From assembly GCA_015056205.1 (NCBI GenBank), contig SVGS01000001.1:1-64000 (forward strand): 64,000 bases of DNA, given 5' to 3'. The DNA is from Clostridiales bacterium. GTDB taxonomy: Bacteria > Bacillota > Clostridia > Christensenellales > Aristaeellaceae. The notes beneath the pieces are model-generated. The model had not been told where the DNA came from, did not search any database, and was given only the letters and a program-made list of their open reading frames with translations. Each line of letters begins with the position of its first letter. Position 1 is the stretch's first letter. Positions 42,799-51,853 of the stretch are shown piece after piece. Made by a program: the position numbers and the translations under genes.

Positions 42799-45306
42799 TT
42801 ATGATTCCGCTTCCGGGGATTCCCGGAGCCGGTCCGGCGGATCACCGGCGATCAGTCCGGTTACCACGTCATCCAAAATGGCCATCACATAAGGAATCCC
42901 GTTACCGGTTTTCCCCTGAAGCAGGATTTCGCTCTGATCCAGCACGCTCAGCGGACTGCGGGCCTGAAGCACCAGAACGGAATGCTGACCGTTCTGAGGG
43001 AGCCGCAGCGCTCCGGCGATCTGGGAACCGTTTGTCCCGTTCTTCTTGAAATAGATACAGTGCAGGCCTTTTCCGCCGCGGTTCTGCGCTTCAAAATCCA
43101 TGGCGGGAAGGCGCTTACCCCATCCGCGCTCGGAAAAGAGAACGATCTCATCCTTTTCGCTCAGCTGCGTGAAGAAAACAATGCCGTCACCGTTTTCCAG
43201 CGTCATTCCCTTGACGCCGGATGCAGCCCGCCCCTGGACCGGAACGGATTCCAGCGGCAGCCGGATGCTTAATCCCTTCCGCGTGATCAGGAGCACATCA
43301 TCCGCTGTTTCGGCGGAGAGAATTCCGGCCACGGAATCCTCCTTTTTCAGGTTCAGCGCAGGATATTTTCTGGAGCGCACATCATATTCGGCGGCGGCGG
43401 AACGCTTGATCATTCCGTTTGCGGTTATGAACAGAAGATCCGGCTGTTCCTTCAGCTTTGCGGAGGAACAGGTCAGCATCATGACCGCCTGCTCTCCTTC
43501 CTCCAGCCCCATCAGCACTCCGGAAAGCAGCTGGCCCCGATCCCTGGGTTTACATTCCGCCAGTTTGCTGACGGGGACGGGATAACAATTGCCGCGATCC
43601 GTGAAGATATACAGGGTTTCCGCCGTTGTGGTACCGAACTGCCACCGGACGCTTTCGTCCAGGCTTTCCGCGGGAGCGGGCAGGGGATTCCGTTTCAGCA
43701 CAGCCGGAGAAACCCGCTTCAGATAACCGCCCCGGGTATACAGAACGACCGCATCCTCCGGAACCGGCGTATTATCGGGAAGCTCAACCGGCGTATCATC
43801 GGGAGACTCCAGCGTGGTCCGACGCTCATCCGCGTATTTTTCGCCGATTTCCTCCATTTCCTTCCGGATCACCTGGATCAGCTTCTTTTCGCTGTTCAGA
43901 ATGCCTTCCAGGCGGTGAATCAGCTTCAGAACATCCGCGTATTCCGCCCGAAGCGCCTCGATTTCCAGATTGGTCAGACGCTGCAGACGCATGTCGAGAA
44001 TCGCCTGGGCCTGAATCTCCGAGAGCGAGAAACGCTCCATCAGGCCGATTTTGGCTTCCTTCGGACTGCGGCTGGCCCGGATCAGCGCAATGACTTCATC
44101 CAGATTATCCAGCGCGATCATCAGGCCTTCCAGAATATGAGCGCGCGCTTTGGCCTGCTTCAGTTCATACCGGGTGCGCCGGGTAACCACTGTTTTCTGA
44201 TAATCGATATAGTGGGCCAGCACCTGCTTCAGACCCATCTGGACGGGCTTTCCGCCGGCAATCGCCACGATATTGACCCCGAAGGTAATCTGCAGATCCG
44301 AATACTTGTACAGGTAGGCCAGAACCCGCTGGGGATCCACATCCCGCTTCAGCTCCACCACGGCGCGCATGCCGGTACGGTCGCTTTCGTCGCGGATATC
44401 ATAGATTCCTCCCAGCGCGGCCTTCTTTTCCTCGCTGAGCTTCAGAATCTTTTCCAGCATGGCCGATTTATTCACCTGATAAGGAACCTCGGTAATGACC
44501 AGCAGCTTACGGCCGGCGCTTCCGTCCTCAACATGGACTCTGGCCCGCAGGGTCAGCTTGCTCCGGCCGGTTTCATACCCCCGGCGGATTTCCTCGTTGT
44601 TCAGCAGGATGCCTCCGGTGGGAAAGTCCGGCCCCGGCAGAATGGTCATCAGCTCGTCCAGCGTGATGTCCGGGTTTTCCATCTGGGCGATGGCAGCGCG
44701 AACCGCTTCCCCCAGGTTGTGCGTGGGGATATTGGTGGCCAGCCCGACGGCGATACCGCCGGCTCCGTTCACCAGCAGATTCGGAAAGCGGGCGGGAAGC
44801 ATATCCGGCTCTTTCAGCGTGTCATCAAAGTTCAGGCGGAAAGGAACGGTATCCTTTTCCAGATCCCGGAGCATTTCCAGGGCCAGAGGAGTCATCCGCG
44901 CTTCGGTATACCGCATGGCGGCGGCGCTGTCCCCGTCGATGGAACCGAAGTTTCCGTGCCCGTCCACCATCGGAGCGCGGAGCGAAAAATCCTGGGCCAT
45001 ATGCACCAGGGCGCCGTATACGGAGGAATCCCCGTGGGGATGATATTTACCCAGACAGTCCCCGACGATTCTGGCGCATTTACGGTGCGGCTTATCCGGC
45101 GTCGTTCCCAGCTCCAACATCGTATAGAGAATACGGCGCTGAACGGGCTTCAGCCCGTCTTCCACGCGGGGAAGGGCGCGTTCGAGGATCACGTGCTCCG
45201 CGTAAGGCATCATGCTGTTATGCATGACGTCTTCCATATTGACATCGAGAATCCGGGAGGGATCATCCTTCACGATGGGTTTTTCAGGTTCCCTGCGTCT
45301 GGCCAT
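42799..45306 (-). CDS. Type IIA topoisomerase A subunit (GyrA or ParC)
   Basis: The 835-residue DNA-cutting subunit has [11 protein letters not shown], the quinolone-region [15 protein letters not shown] (residues 88-101) and the catalytic tyrosine Tyr133 in [11 protein letters not shown]. The coiled coil and the six-bladed C-terminal domain follow. Whether it is gyrase or topoisomerase IV is unclear: the first blade reads [17 protein letters not shown] with no QRRGGKG GyrA box, as in ParC, yet a later blade reads [21 protein letters not shown], as in GyrA. The residue matching Escherichia coli GyrA Asp87 is Gly98. It starts three bases after the B-subunit stop and is the only such pair in the window, far from the usual gyrBA position beside dnaA. 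Confidence 0.9.
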   Translation of the reverse strand: MARRREPEKPIVKDDPSRILDVNMEDVMHNSMMPYAEHVILERALPRVEDGLKPVQRRILYTMLELGTTPDKPHRKCARIVGDCLGKYHPHGDSSVYGALVHMAQDFSLRAPMVDGHGNFGSIDGDSAAAMRYTEARMTPLALEMLRDLEKDTVPFRLNFDDTLKEPDMLPARFPNLLVNGAGGIAVGLATNIPTHNLGEAVRAAIAQMENPDITLDELMTILPGPDFPTGGILLNNEEIRRGYETGRSKLTLRARVHVEDGSAGRKLLVITEVPYQVNKSAMLEKILKLSEEKKAALGGIYDIRDESDRTGMRAVVELKRDVDPQRVLAYLYKYSDLQITFGVNIVAIAGGKPVQMGLKQVLAHYIDYQKTVVTRRTRYELKQAKARAHILEGLMIALDNLDEVIALIRASRSPKEAKIGLMERFSLSEIQAQAILDMRLQRLTNLEIEALRAEYADVLKLIHRLEGILNSEKKLIQVIRKEMEEIGEKYADERRTTLESPDDTPVELPDNTPVPEDAVVLYTRGGYLKRVSPAVLKRNPLPAPAESLDESVRWQFGTTTAETLYIFTDRGNCYPVPVSKLAECKPRDRGQLLSGVLMGLEEGEQAVMMLTCSSAKLKEQPDLLFITANGMIKRSAAAEYDVRSRKYPALNLKKEDSVAGILSAETADDVLLITRKGLSIRLPLESVPVQGRAASGVKGMTLENGDGIVFFTQLSEKDEIVLFSERGWGKRLPAMDFEAQNRGGKGLHCIYFKKNGTNGSQIAGALRLPQNGQHSVLVLQARSPLSVLDQSEILLQGKTGNGIPYVMAILDDVVTGLIAGDPPDRLRESPEAES

Positions 45307-45309
45307 CGC

Positions 45310-47289
45310 TTACATCCCTCCTTCCTGAGCCGGCTGATCCGGAAGCTCAAAATCATCCGGCCGGTTAAAGTCGGCATGCTCGGTGATATAATCCCGGCGG
45401 GGCTCCACTTTATCTCCCATCAGGACGGTGGTCAGCCGGTCCACCAGGGCGGCATCCTCAATCGAGACCCGCATCAGCTTGCGCTGGGAAGGATCCATCG
45501 TCGTTTCCCAGAGCTGTTCCGGATTCATCTCACCCAGTCCTTTATACCGCTGAAGCGTATATCCCTTGCCGGCGGCCTTTGTCGCTTTGCCGAGCTCCCT
45601 GTCGTCATAGGCGTAGATCACCTTCTGCCCCTTCTGAACCTTATACAGCGGCGGCATTCCGATATAGACATGGCCGTTGGTGATCAGATCCTTCATATAA
45701 CGCAGGAAGAAGGTAAGCAGAATGGCGCGGATATGGGCCCCGTCCTGATCCGCATCGGACAGGATAATCACTTTCCCGTATTTCAGATTGGACAGGGAAA
45801 AATTCTCATCGATTCCGGTGCCCAGGGCGGTAATCAGGGAGCGGAACTCCTCATTGCCCAGCACCTGATCCAGATGCTTTTTCTCCACGTTCAGCGGCTT
45901 GCCGCGAAGCGGAAGGATCGCCTGAAAACGCCGGTCCCGCCCCTGCTTGGCGCTGCCGCCGGCGGAATCGCCCTCCACGATGAACAGTTCGTTATCCTCC
46001 CATTTGCGGCCGGTGCAGCTGGCCAGCTTTCCGACCAGGGGCGCCGCTTCCAGCGCGCTGGCTTTCCGGATATTATCGCGGGTTTTCCTGGCGGCTTCCC
46101 GGGCCTGGGCAGCCTTGATCGCTTTCGCCACGATGGCGGAGGCTGTGTCCTGGTTCTTCAGATTGTCCAGCCAGTCCGTCATCTGCTGGCTGATAATGGC
46201 CTCCACGGCGGGACGGACTTCGCTGTTGCCCAGCCGTCCCTTGGTCTGGCCCTCAAACTGAGGATTCTTTACCATCGTGGTGAGCACGCAGGTGAGCCCC
46301 TCCCGAAAATCCTCGCCGGAAAGGTTGTTGTCTTTTTCCTTCAGGAGGCCGGCTTTCCGCGCGTAATCGTTCAGGCACTTGGTGAAGGCAGCCTTGAATC
46401 CGGTTTCGTGGGAGCCGCCCTCCGGCGTATTGATATTATTCACATAGGAGAAAAGGCTTTCCGTATAGCCGTCCGTATACTGGATGGCGGCGCGGCAGAT
46501 GATGGTATCCCGGCGGCCTTCCAGATAGATGACATCCTCGCGCAGCGGGGTCTTCCCGGTGTTCAGATAAAGAACATAATCGGAGATGCCGCCTTCATAG
46601 CGGAATACGCGGCTCCGCTCGTCGCCGGAGAGACGCTCATCCGTGAATGTGATCTGAACCCCTTTGTTCAGATAAGCCAGCTCCTGCAGCCTGCGGGCGA
46701 CCGTTTCCGTCTGAAAACGAACATCCTCGAAAATGGTGTCGTCCGGCATAAAACGGATCAGGGTGCCCTTTTTCCGCGTATTTCCGAGAACCTGCAGGGG
46801 GCCGGAGGGCTTTCCGGCTTCCACCTTCCCGGTCTTCGGATTGATCCTGGAGGTGAATTCCATCCGGTAATGGGTCCAGTTGCGGAAGACATCCACGGAG
46901 AGCTCCCGGCTCAGCGCGTTGACAACGCTGGCGCCCACCCCGTGCAGACCGCCGGAATAATCATAATTCTCATTATTAAACTTCCCGCCGGCGTGCAGCA
47001 CCGTAAAGATCACTTCCACCCCGGAAATCCCCAGGGCAGGATGGGTATCCACAGGCATGCCGCGCCCGTTATCGTAAACGCTGGCCGACCCGTCCTTATG
47101 AAGCGTAACCGTGATCTCCGTGGCGAAGCCGTTGGAGGCCTCGTCAATCGCGTTATCCACAATCTCCCAGAGCAGATGATGCAGCCCGCGGGAGGATGTT
47201 GTTCCGATATACATGCCGGGACGCATCCGGACAGCTTCAAGCCCCTCCAGTACCTGAATATCCCCGGCGTTATAGGTCTGCGATGCCAT
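45310..47289 (-). CDS. Type IIA topoisomerase B subunit (GyrB or ParE)
   Basis: A 659-residue ATPase subunit. The GHKL site has EIVDNAIDEASNG, DNGRGMPVD and GGLHGVGASVVNALS. The transducer domain includes NNINTPEGGSHETGF and PQFEGQTKGRLGNSEVR. The Toprim domain has ELFIVEGDSAGGSAKQGRDR and VIILSDADQDGAHIRAILLTFF, and the protein ends with a short tail after LMGDKVEPRRDYI. Some elements favour GyrB and others ParE, so the pair is left unassigned. The ATG at 47289 is chosen because AGGAG lies seven bases upstream; an in-frame ATG at 47313 lacks one. It heads the operon that continues to galM. Confidence 0.92.
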   Translation of the reverse strand: MASQTYNAGDIQVLEGLEAVRMRPGMYIGTTSSRGLHHLLWEIVDNAIDEASNGFATEITVTLHKDGSASVYDNGRGMPVDTHPALGISGVEVIFTVLHAGGKFNNENYDYSGGLHGVGASVVNALSRELSVDVFRNWTHYRMEFTSRINPKTGKVEAGKPSGPLQVLGNTRKKGTLIRFMPDDTIFEDVRFQTETVARRLQELAYLNKGVQITFTDERLSGDERSRVFRYEGGISDYVLYLNTGKTPLREDVIYLEGRRDTIICRAAIQYTDGYTESLFSYVNNINTPEGGSHETGFKAAFTKCLNDYARKAGLLKEKDNNLSGEDFREGLTCVLTTMVKNPQFEGQTKGRLGNSEVRPAVEAIISQQMTDWLDNLKNQDTASAIVAKAIKAAQAREAARKTRDNIRKASALEAAPLVGKLASCTGRKWEDNELFIVEGDSAGGSAKQGRDRRFQAILPLRGKPLNVEKKHLDQVLGNEEFRSLITALGTGIDENFSLSNLKYGKVIILSDADQDGAHIRAILLTFFLRYMKDLITNGHVYIGMPPLYKVQKGQKVIYAYDDRELGKATKAAGKGYTLQRYKGLGEMNPEQLWETTMDPSQRKLMRVSIEDAALVDRLTTVLMGDKVEPRRDYITEHADFNRPDDFELPDQPAQEGGM

Positions 47290-47318
47290 GAATCTTCTCC
47301 TCTTCTGATCCATACAAA

Positions 47319-47342
47319 AAGACTGTCTGTTTCCAGACAGTC
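47319..47342 (-). terminator. Hairpin with T-run between the ABC operon and the topoisomerase operon
   Basis: On the minus strand GACTGTCTG, loop GAAA, CAGACAGTC and then TTTTTG form a good intrinsic terminator for the upstream ABC permease gene, whose stop is at 47395. The stem is 47324-47342. It overlaps the likely transcription start of the next operon. Confidence 0.75.
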
Positions 47343-47343
47343 C

Positions 47344-47352
47344 ATTATACCA
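47344..47352 (-). promoter_or_regulatory. Extended -10 promoter of the topoisomerase operon
   Basis: The complement of 47344-47349 is a perfect TATAAT, preceded by TGG, giving the extended -10 TGnTATAAT. The -35 region is poor (TCCCTT at 17 bases), which fits an extended -10 promoter. Transcription would begin inside the hairpin at 47324-47342. Confidence 0.6.
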
Positions 47353-47394
47353 TAAAATGTGGTTGAAAGGGAAGGGGGGAACAAGATAAGGGCT

Positions 47395-49305
47395 TTATTC
47401 GCCGCCGCCTCCCGGTTTGCCACCGAGACGGGAACGGATGGCCTGCAGGCGTTTTTTCCGCTTTTCCCGGATCGCGAGCCGCTCGCTGAGATCCCGCGCG
47501 CCGACACCGTAGACGAGATACAGAATCAGACCGGAAACCAGCATGATGAAGACGGTGGACGCGCATCGCCGGCCGGAGGCGTTCATGTTCATGCCGTCGC
47601 GTCCTTCCTCATTGCACATGCTCTGAATCACCATGGCATAGGTGGTTCCTTCGGATTTCTGGAAGGTGGCGCCCATATCATACTCGGTAAACAGCGCGTT
47701 GAAGTTCAGCGCGAAAACCGCGAGCACGCTCGGCAGCACAATCGGCAGCTTGACTTTGAGGAAGGTCAGCAGGCTGCCTGCCCCCAGGTTTCTGGCCGCG
47801 TCCGTCAGTTCCTCGTCTATGGCGTAGAAGGAGGCCTTTACCATTCGCAGGGCGAAAGGAAGCTTCACCACCGCATAGGCAATGACAATGAGGAAACGGA
47901 CGTTCTCCTTATAATAAAGATTCTGATTGAACACATACCAGACTTCGTTATTGAAGAAAATCCGGAAGCTGTAGCAGATCAGAATGGTGGGCAGAAGCCA
48001 GGGGAACAGAAGACAGCCTTCCACAACGGCGGCGCGCTTTTTGTTTTTATGCTTGAAAATATAATTGACGGCGATGACGACGATCACGCAGGCCAGCGCC
48101 GCGGCCAGCGCGGAGAGAATGAAGCTGAGCCGGATACCGCCGACGGTTTTTTCATTGGAAAAGACGCCGGAGATCGCGCCGATCCGGGTAGAGATTTTTC
48201 CTGTGGAACGGGTATAGGAATAGTTTTCGACGCCGAAGTAATTGGAAAGGGTCCAGCCGTTGAAATCCAGCACCTTATTGCGGACAGCTGACCAGTTCTG
48301 GAAGGAGAAAACCACAATCATGACAACCGGGGTCATGTAGACAATAAAGAGTACATAAGCATAGACATGAGCCAGCACATTGGCCACGGGATTCTGAATT
48401 TTCTGCTTGACCAGCTTTGCCTTGGTTTTGCTGACCGAGAGATAATGCCCCTTATGTTCGTAATGGTTCAGGAACAGAAGCAGCACGATTGTGAAGAGGG
48501 CCAGAATCACGCTCAGCAGAGCGGCCCGGGCCTGGGGGAAGGCTTCATCCGCCGTTGTGGAACCGGCCAGACGGACGATTTCCGGATTGATCGAGTTATA
48601 GCCCAGCAGGGTGGGGGCGCTCATGGCACAGAGGCCGGTGATGAAGGTCATGACGGTCAGGCTGAAGAGCGTGGGCAGCAGGGTGGGCATGACGACCTTC
48701 ATCAGCACCTTGAAAGGTTTGGCGCCCATATTCCGGGCAGCTTCCACCGTGTTGTAATCAATGCCGCGAATGGCGTTGCGGAGAAAGAGGGCATGGTTGC
48801 TGGTGCAGGCGAAGGTCATTGTGAACAGCACCGCCTCAAATCCGGAGAACCACTGCTTATTGATCCCGGGAAACATATCCGCCAGCCATTTGGTAATCAT
48901 TCCGTTGCTGTCATACAGGAACTGGTATCCCGTCACCAGCGCCACGCCGGAATAGATCAGCGTGGTCATATACCCCAGGCGAAGAATCCGGGCTCCCTTG
49001 ATATCAAAATACTCCGTGAGCAGAACGATGGAGATGCCGACCACGTTTACCGTGATCACCAGGCAGATCGCAAGCTTCAGGGAATTCCATACGAAGGAGG
49101 GCATGGAACCGGCCAGGAAGAAACGGATGACCGCCAGCGGATCCGAATTGCCGGCAGCGTCTTTTGCGGTAAACACGGAAGTCAGCGTGTTTACACACGG
49201 AATGACCATGAATCCCAGGAAAAGGTAAAGAAACAGGACGCCGCCGAAAACCTTGTATACCATGGAAAAGTTCAGGCTGTCCTTTCTGCGCAGGGTGCTC
49301 TGCAT
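47395..49305 (-). CDS. ABC importer permease, two fused permease domains
   Basis: The 636-residue inner-membrane protein consists of two binding-protein-dependent permease domains in tandem, as in AfuB/FbpB-type ferric and related importers. Each half has about six helices and an EAA loop that contacts the ATPase: VEAARNMGAKPFKVLMKVVMP in the first, and DAARNLGAGSLLTFLKVKL in the second. The C-terminus is basic and Gly-rich. It starts two bases after the ATPase stop, so the genes are coupled. The substrate cannot be read from the sequence; ferric iron, polyamines, thiamine or an organophosphate are all possible for this family. Confidence 0.88.
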   Translation of the reverse strand: MQSTLRRKDSLNFSMVYKVFGGVLFLYLFLGFMVIPCVNTLTSVFTAKDAAGNSDPLAVIRFFLAGSMPSFVWNSLKLAICLVITVNVVGISIVLLTEYFDIKGARILRLGYMTTLIYSGVALVTGYQFLYDSNGMITKWLADMFPGINKQWFSGFEAVLFTMTFACTSNHALFLRNAIRGIDYNTVEAARNMGAKPFKVLMKVVMPTLLPTLFSLTVMTFITGLCAMSAPTLLGYNSINPEIVRLAGSTTADEAFPQARAALLSVILALFTIVLLLFLNHYEHKGHYLSVSKTKAKLVKQKIQNPVANVLAHVYAYVLFIVYMTPVVMIVVFSFQNWSAVRNKVLDFNGWTLSNYFGVENYSYTRSTGKISTRIGAISGVFSNEKTVGGIRLSFILSALAAALACVIVVIAVNYIFKHKNKKRAAVVEGCLLFPWLLPTILICYSFRIFFNNEVWYVFNQNLYYKENVRFLIVIAYAVVKLPFALRMVKASFYAIDEELTDAARNLGAGSLLTFLKVKLPIVLPSVLAVFALNFNALFTEYDMGATFQKSEGTTYAMVIQSMCNEEGRDGMNMNASGRRCASTVFIMLVSGLILYLVYGVGARDLSERLAIREKRKKRLQAIRSRLGGKPGGGGE

Positions 49306-49307
49306 GA

Positions 49308-50318
49308 TCAGGCCTCCTTCCTGGGATAGGACATGATATCCGAGGGGTGAATGGCGACATGAACCTGTTCTCCGGCCTCATAGATACGAATACCGTCGTT
49401 CTTTTCAATCACCTTGATGGTCTGACCCGCGGCCTGGATATAATACTTGATGTACAGGCCGTAGTATTCGCGGCTTTCAATCACACCGTCCGCGGTATAA
49501 ACCCCTTCCGCGTCTGGCTCATTGACGCGGACCCGTTCGAGACGGATGAAATGATTCTGAGCGTCGGAAAGGTCCATGCCCCGGGTGACGGTGCTGCCCA
49601 GCGGATTGATATCTCCGATAAAATTGGCGACGAATTCAGTCGCGGAAGCGTTATACACTTCATTGGGGGTGCCGATCTGTTCGATAAAGCCTTTGTTGAA
49701 TACGGCAATCCGGTCCGAGAGGGTCAGAGCCTCTTCCTGATCATGCGTGACATAAATCGTAGTGATTCCGAAGTCTTTCTGCATTTTTTTCAGCTCGTTC
49801 CGCAGCTGAACCCGGAGCTTCGCGTCCAGATTGGACAGCGGCTCATCCATACAGATAATGGCGGGTTCCGTCACCAGCGCCCGGGCAATCGCCACACGCT
49901 GCTGCTGGCCTCCGCTGAGCTGGGATACCGCTTTTTTCAGCTGTTCATCGGACAGATCGACCTTGCGGGCGATGGAAGTGACCTTCCGCTCAATTTCGTC
50001 TTTCTTCAGCTTTTTGATTTTCAGGCCGAAGGCGATGTTGTCATGAACGGTCATTGTCGGAAACAGCGCATAGCTCTGGAAAACGATCCCGATGTTCCGC
50101 TTTTCGATCGGCACGTGCGTAATATCCTTTCCCTGCATGCGCACCGTTCCGCCGACCGGTTCAATAAAACCGGTAATCGTTCTCAGCGTAGTGGTTTTAC
50201 CGCAGCCGGACGGCCCCAGGAAGGTGAAAAACTCGCCTTCCTTTACATGGACATTGATATTGTGCAGGGCTTCAAAATCACCGAACTTAACGACGATATC
50301 AGACAGTTGAATCATCAC
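49308..50318 (-). CDS. ABC importer ATP-binding protein (PotA/FbpC type)
   Basis: The 336-residue ATPase has Walker [10 protein letters not shown] (about 34-42), a Q-loop in VFQSYALFP, signature [15 protein letters not shown], Walker [12 protein letters not shown] and H-loop [14 protein letters not shown]-terminal TOBE-like domain of about 100 residues is typical of ATPases of the iron, polyamine and sugar importers. GGGGTG precedes two consecutive ATG codons. It lies between the binding-protein gene (111 bases upstream, with hairpins in the gap) and the fused permease. Confidence 0.93.
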   Translation of the reverse strand: MMIQLSDIVVKFGDFEALHNINVHVKEGEFFTFLGPSGCGKTTTLRTITGFIEPVGGTVRMQGKDITHVPIEKRNIGIVFQSYALFPTMTVHDNIAFGLKIKKLKKDEIERKVTSIARKVDLSDEQLKKAVSQLSGGQQQRVAIARALVTEPAIICMDEPLSNLDAKLRVQLRNELKKMQKDFGITTIYVTHDQEEALTLSDRIAVFNKGFIEQIGTPNEVYNASATEFVANFIGDINPLGSTVTRGMDLSDAQNHFIRLERVRVNEPDAEGVYTADGVIESREYYGLYIKYYIQAAGQTIKVIEKNDGIRIYEAGEQVHVAIHPSDIMSYPRKEA

Positions 50319-50363
50319 GCAACACCCCTTATGGATCAGGATCTGCGGGGCTTTCTCCTCCTG

Positions 50364-50413
50364 CGGGGAAAACCCCGGTAAAAAGGTCGGGCGAGCCCAC
50401 GAGAGCCCGCCCG
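50364..50413 (-). terminator. Partial terminator/attenuator after the binding-protein gene
   Basis: Reading leftward after the binding-protein stop, CGGGCG...CGCCCG (50408-50413 with 50388-50393) is followed by CTTTTTACC, then a second small hairpin CGGGG-TTTT-CCCCG (50364-50377). Such a gap signal commonly makes binding protein exceed the membrane components. Confidence 0.6.
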
Positions 50414-50429
50414 AAAAGAGTCCGTCCGG

Positions 50430-51632
50430 TTATTCAGCGGCCTTCTGCGTCAGGGTAGCCCAGTCCAGATTATCCCAGTCCGGTTCGGCGGGAGCGGCTG
50501 CGTTGTCCTTCCAGTAGAAGCCGAGGTTGGTCATAATATTGGTCCATTCGGCGGAATGGGCGGCTACATAGGCCGCATAGGTCAGATCCGTGCCGGCGAC
50601 CTTTTCCAGCGCGAAGTTCTTGATGGCATAGATGGCGGGAACGGTCTCGAAACCGGCTTTCACGGCCGCTTCCTTGTTGCAGGGATAGGAGTCGAACTCT
50701 TCGGACCAGGCCGCCTGCACTTCGGTGGAACCGAACCACTCGGCGAAATCCTTCACGATCTGAGTCTGCGCGTCCGTCCGGCCTTCCTTTTCCAGAATGC
50801 CCAGATATTCCGCGATGTAATAGGTACCGTCATCGATCTCCACCAGAGCCCAGTTTTCGGGTTCAAGGGTGCCCCGGAGAGGATTGGCGATATCGCCGGC
50901 CTGCGCCGCGGCGTCAATGTTTCCGTACAGAGAGGAGGAATAGAAGGTGGAAACCTGAACGTCCCCGCGAATCAGGGGATCCAGGCCGTAGCTGTCACCC
51001 GTGAAGTTGCCGTTGGCGCAGTACTTCCACAGAGCCTTCCAGCCGTCCAGGGAAATGCCGCCGGCGGGAGAGGCGGGATCGGCGAAGGGATACAGCATGG
51101 CGCTGTTGATGTTGGCGTTGGTGGTTCCGCCAACCTTGCCCTGGCGGTACCATTTGTAGCCGCAGTCCACGATGTCAGCCCAGTGAGCGAAGTGGAGCGG
51201 CTGGCCCTTGGTGCCCAGATCATCGGTCCGGTACAGCATCAGCACGTTCTGAATCACGATTCCGTAGGCTTTGCCGTCATACCGGAAGTCGCCGACCTGA
51301 TCCGCCCAGGTGGGGGTCCAGTCCGCGATTTTCAGATTCTCGTAGGTGCCGCCGATCAGCTGGCCCCAGCGGGTTTCATTCAGGCCGAAGATCAGGTCTC
51401 CGTCCTTATTCTCGTTGGCGGCCTGAACGGCGGCCGTGTCACCGGAGATTACAGTATTATCATCGATGGAGATGGTAAAACCGGCTTCTTTGGCCGCGTT
51501 GATCAGCCAGGTTGTCCGTTCGGGCGAGTTGGAGTTGCTGTAAATCCGGATGGTGTAGTCTTCAGCGGAAGCGAAGCTCACCAGGGAGAGCAGCAAAGCA
51601 GCCGCCAGCATGATGGCAAGAATCTTTTTCAT
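50430..51632 (-). CDS. Extracellular solute-binding protein of the ABC importer
   Basis: A 400-residue secreted binding protein with a signal peptide (MKKILAIMLAAALLLSLVSFA-type, cleaved near ASA-ED). The mature part has a family 1 binding-protein look, for example TTWLINAAKEAGF, DGDLIFGLNE and GKAYGIVIQNVLMLYRTD, the usual fold for AfuA/FbpA-like proteins. There is no lipobox cysteine, unusual for a Gram-positive binding protein, so how it stays at the cell is unclear. The ATG at 51632 follows AGGAGGT by six bases; the frame is open further upstream but past the promoter. It is the first gene of the importer operon. Confidence 0.88.
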   Translation of the reverse strand: MKKILAIMLAAALLLSLVSFASAEDYTIRIYSNSNSPERTTWLINAAKEAGFTISIDDNTVISGDTAAVQAANENKDGDLIFGLNETRWGQLIGGTYENLKIADWTPTWADQVGDFRYDGKAYGIVIQNVLMLYRTDDLGTKGQPLHFAHWADIVDCGYKWYRQGKVGGTTNANINSAMLYPFADPASPAGGISLDGWKALWKYCANGNFTGDSYGLDPLIRGDVQVSTFYSSSLYGNIDAAAQAGDIANPLRGTLEPENWALVEIDDGTYYIAEYLGILEKEGRTDAQTQIVKDFAEWFGSTEVQAAWSEEFDSYPCNKEAAVKAGFETVPAIYAIKNFALEKVAGTDLTYAAYVAAHSAEWTNIMTNLGFYWKDNAAAPAEPDWDNLDWATLTQKAAE

Positions 51633-51684
51633 AGGGATACCTCCTGTATTCAATTTCGCCCCGAAGGGTTTTCTGATGGAAAGT

Positions 51685-51713
51685 ATTATAAACAAAGTTT
51701 CGCGGATTTGCAA
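51685..51713 (-). promoter_or_regulatory. Promoter of the ABC importer operon
   Basis: On the minus strand TTGCAA (complement of 51708-51713) and perfect TATAAT (complement of 51685-51690) are 17 bases apart. The leader to the ATG is about 45 bases. No clear operator is seen. Confidence 0.88.
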
Positions 51714-51853
51714 GAAACATTTCGTGCTTTCCGCTCTTTTCCGGCCCGGCACAGGAATTCCTGCGGACGGTTAATAAATTGAAGCGAGACAAAACAGGAA
51801 AAATATGATATCATAATCAGAATCAGTCGCGAATGAATTTCGGAGGGAAGAGG

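Noticed and set aside
43915..47355. A 1,146-residue plus-strand open frame opposite the topoisomerase genes
   Set aside because: Antisense shadow of two clear topoisomerase genes; composition is His/Gln/Arg-rich with no domain.
51779..51814. Promoter for the DUF362 gene (TTGAAG ... TATGAT/TATCAT)
   Set aside because: The spacer is 19 bases or longer and two overlapping -10-like hexamers compete, so I could not support one promoter with confidence.
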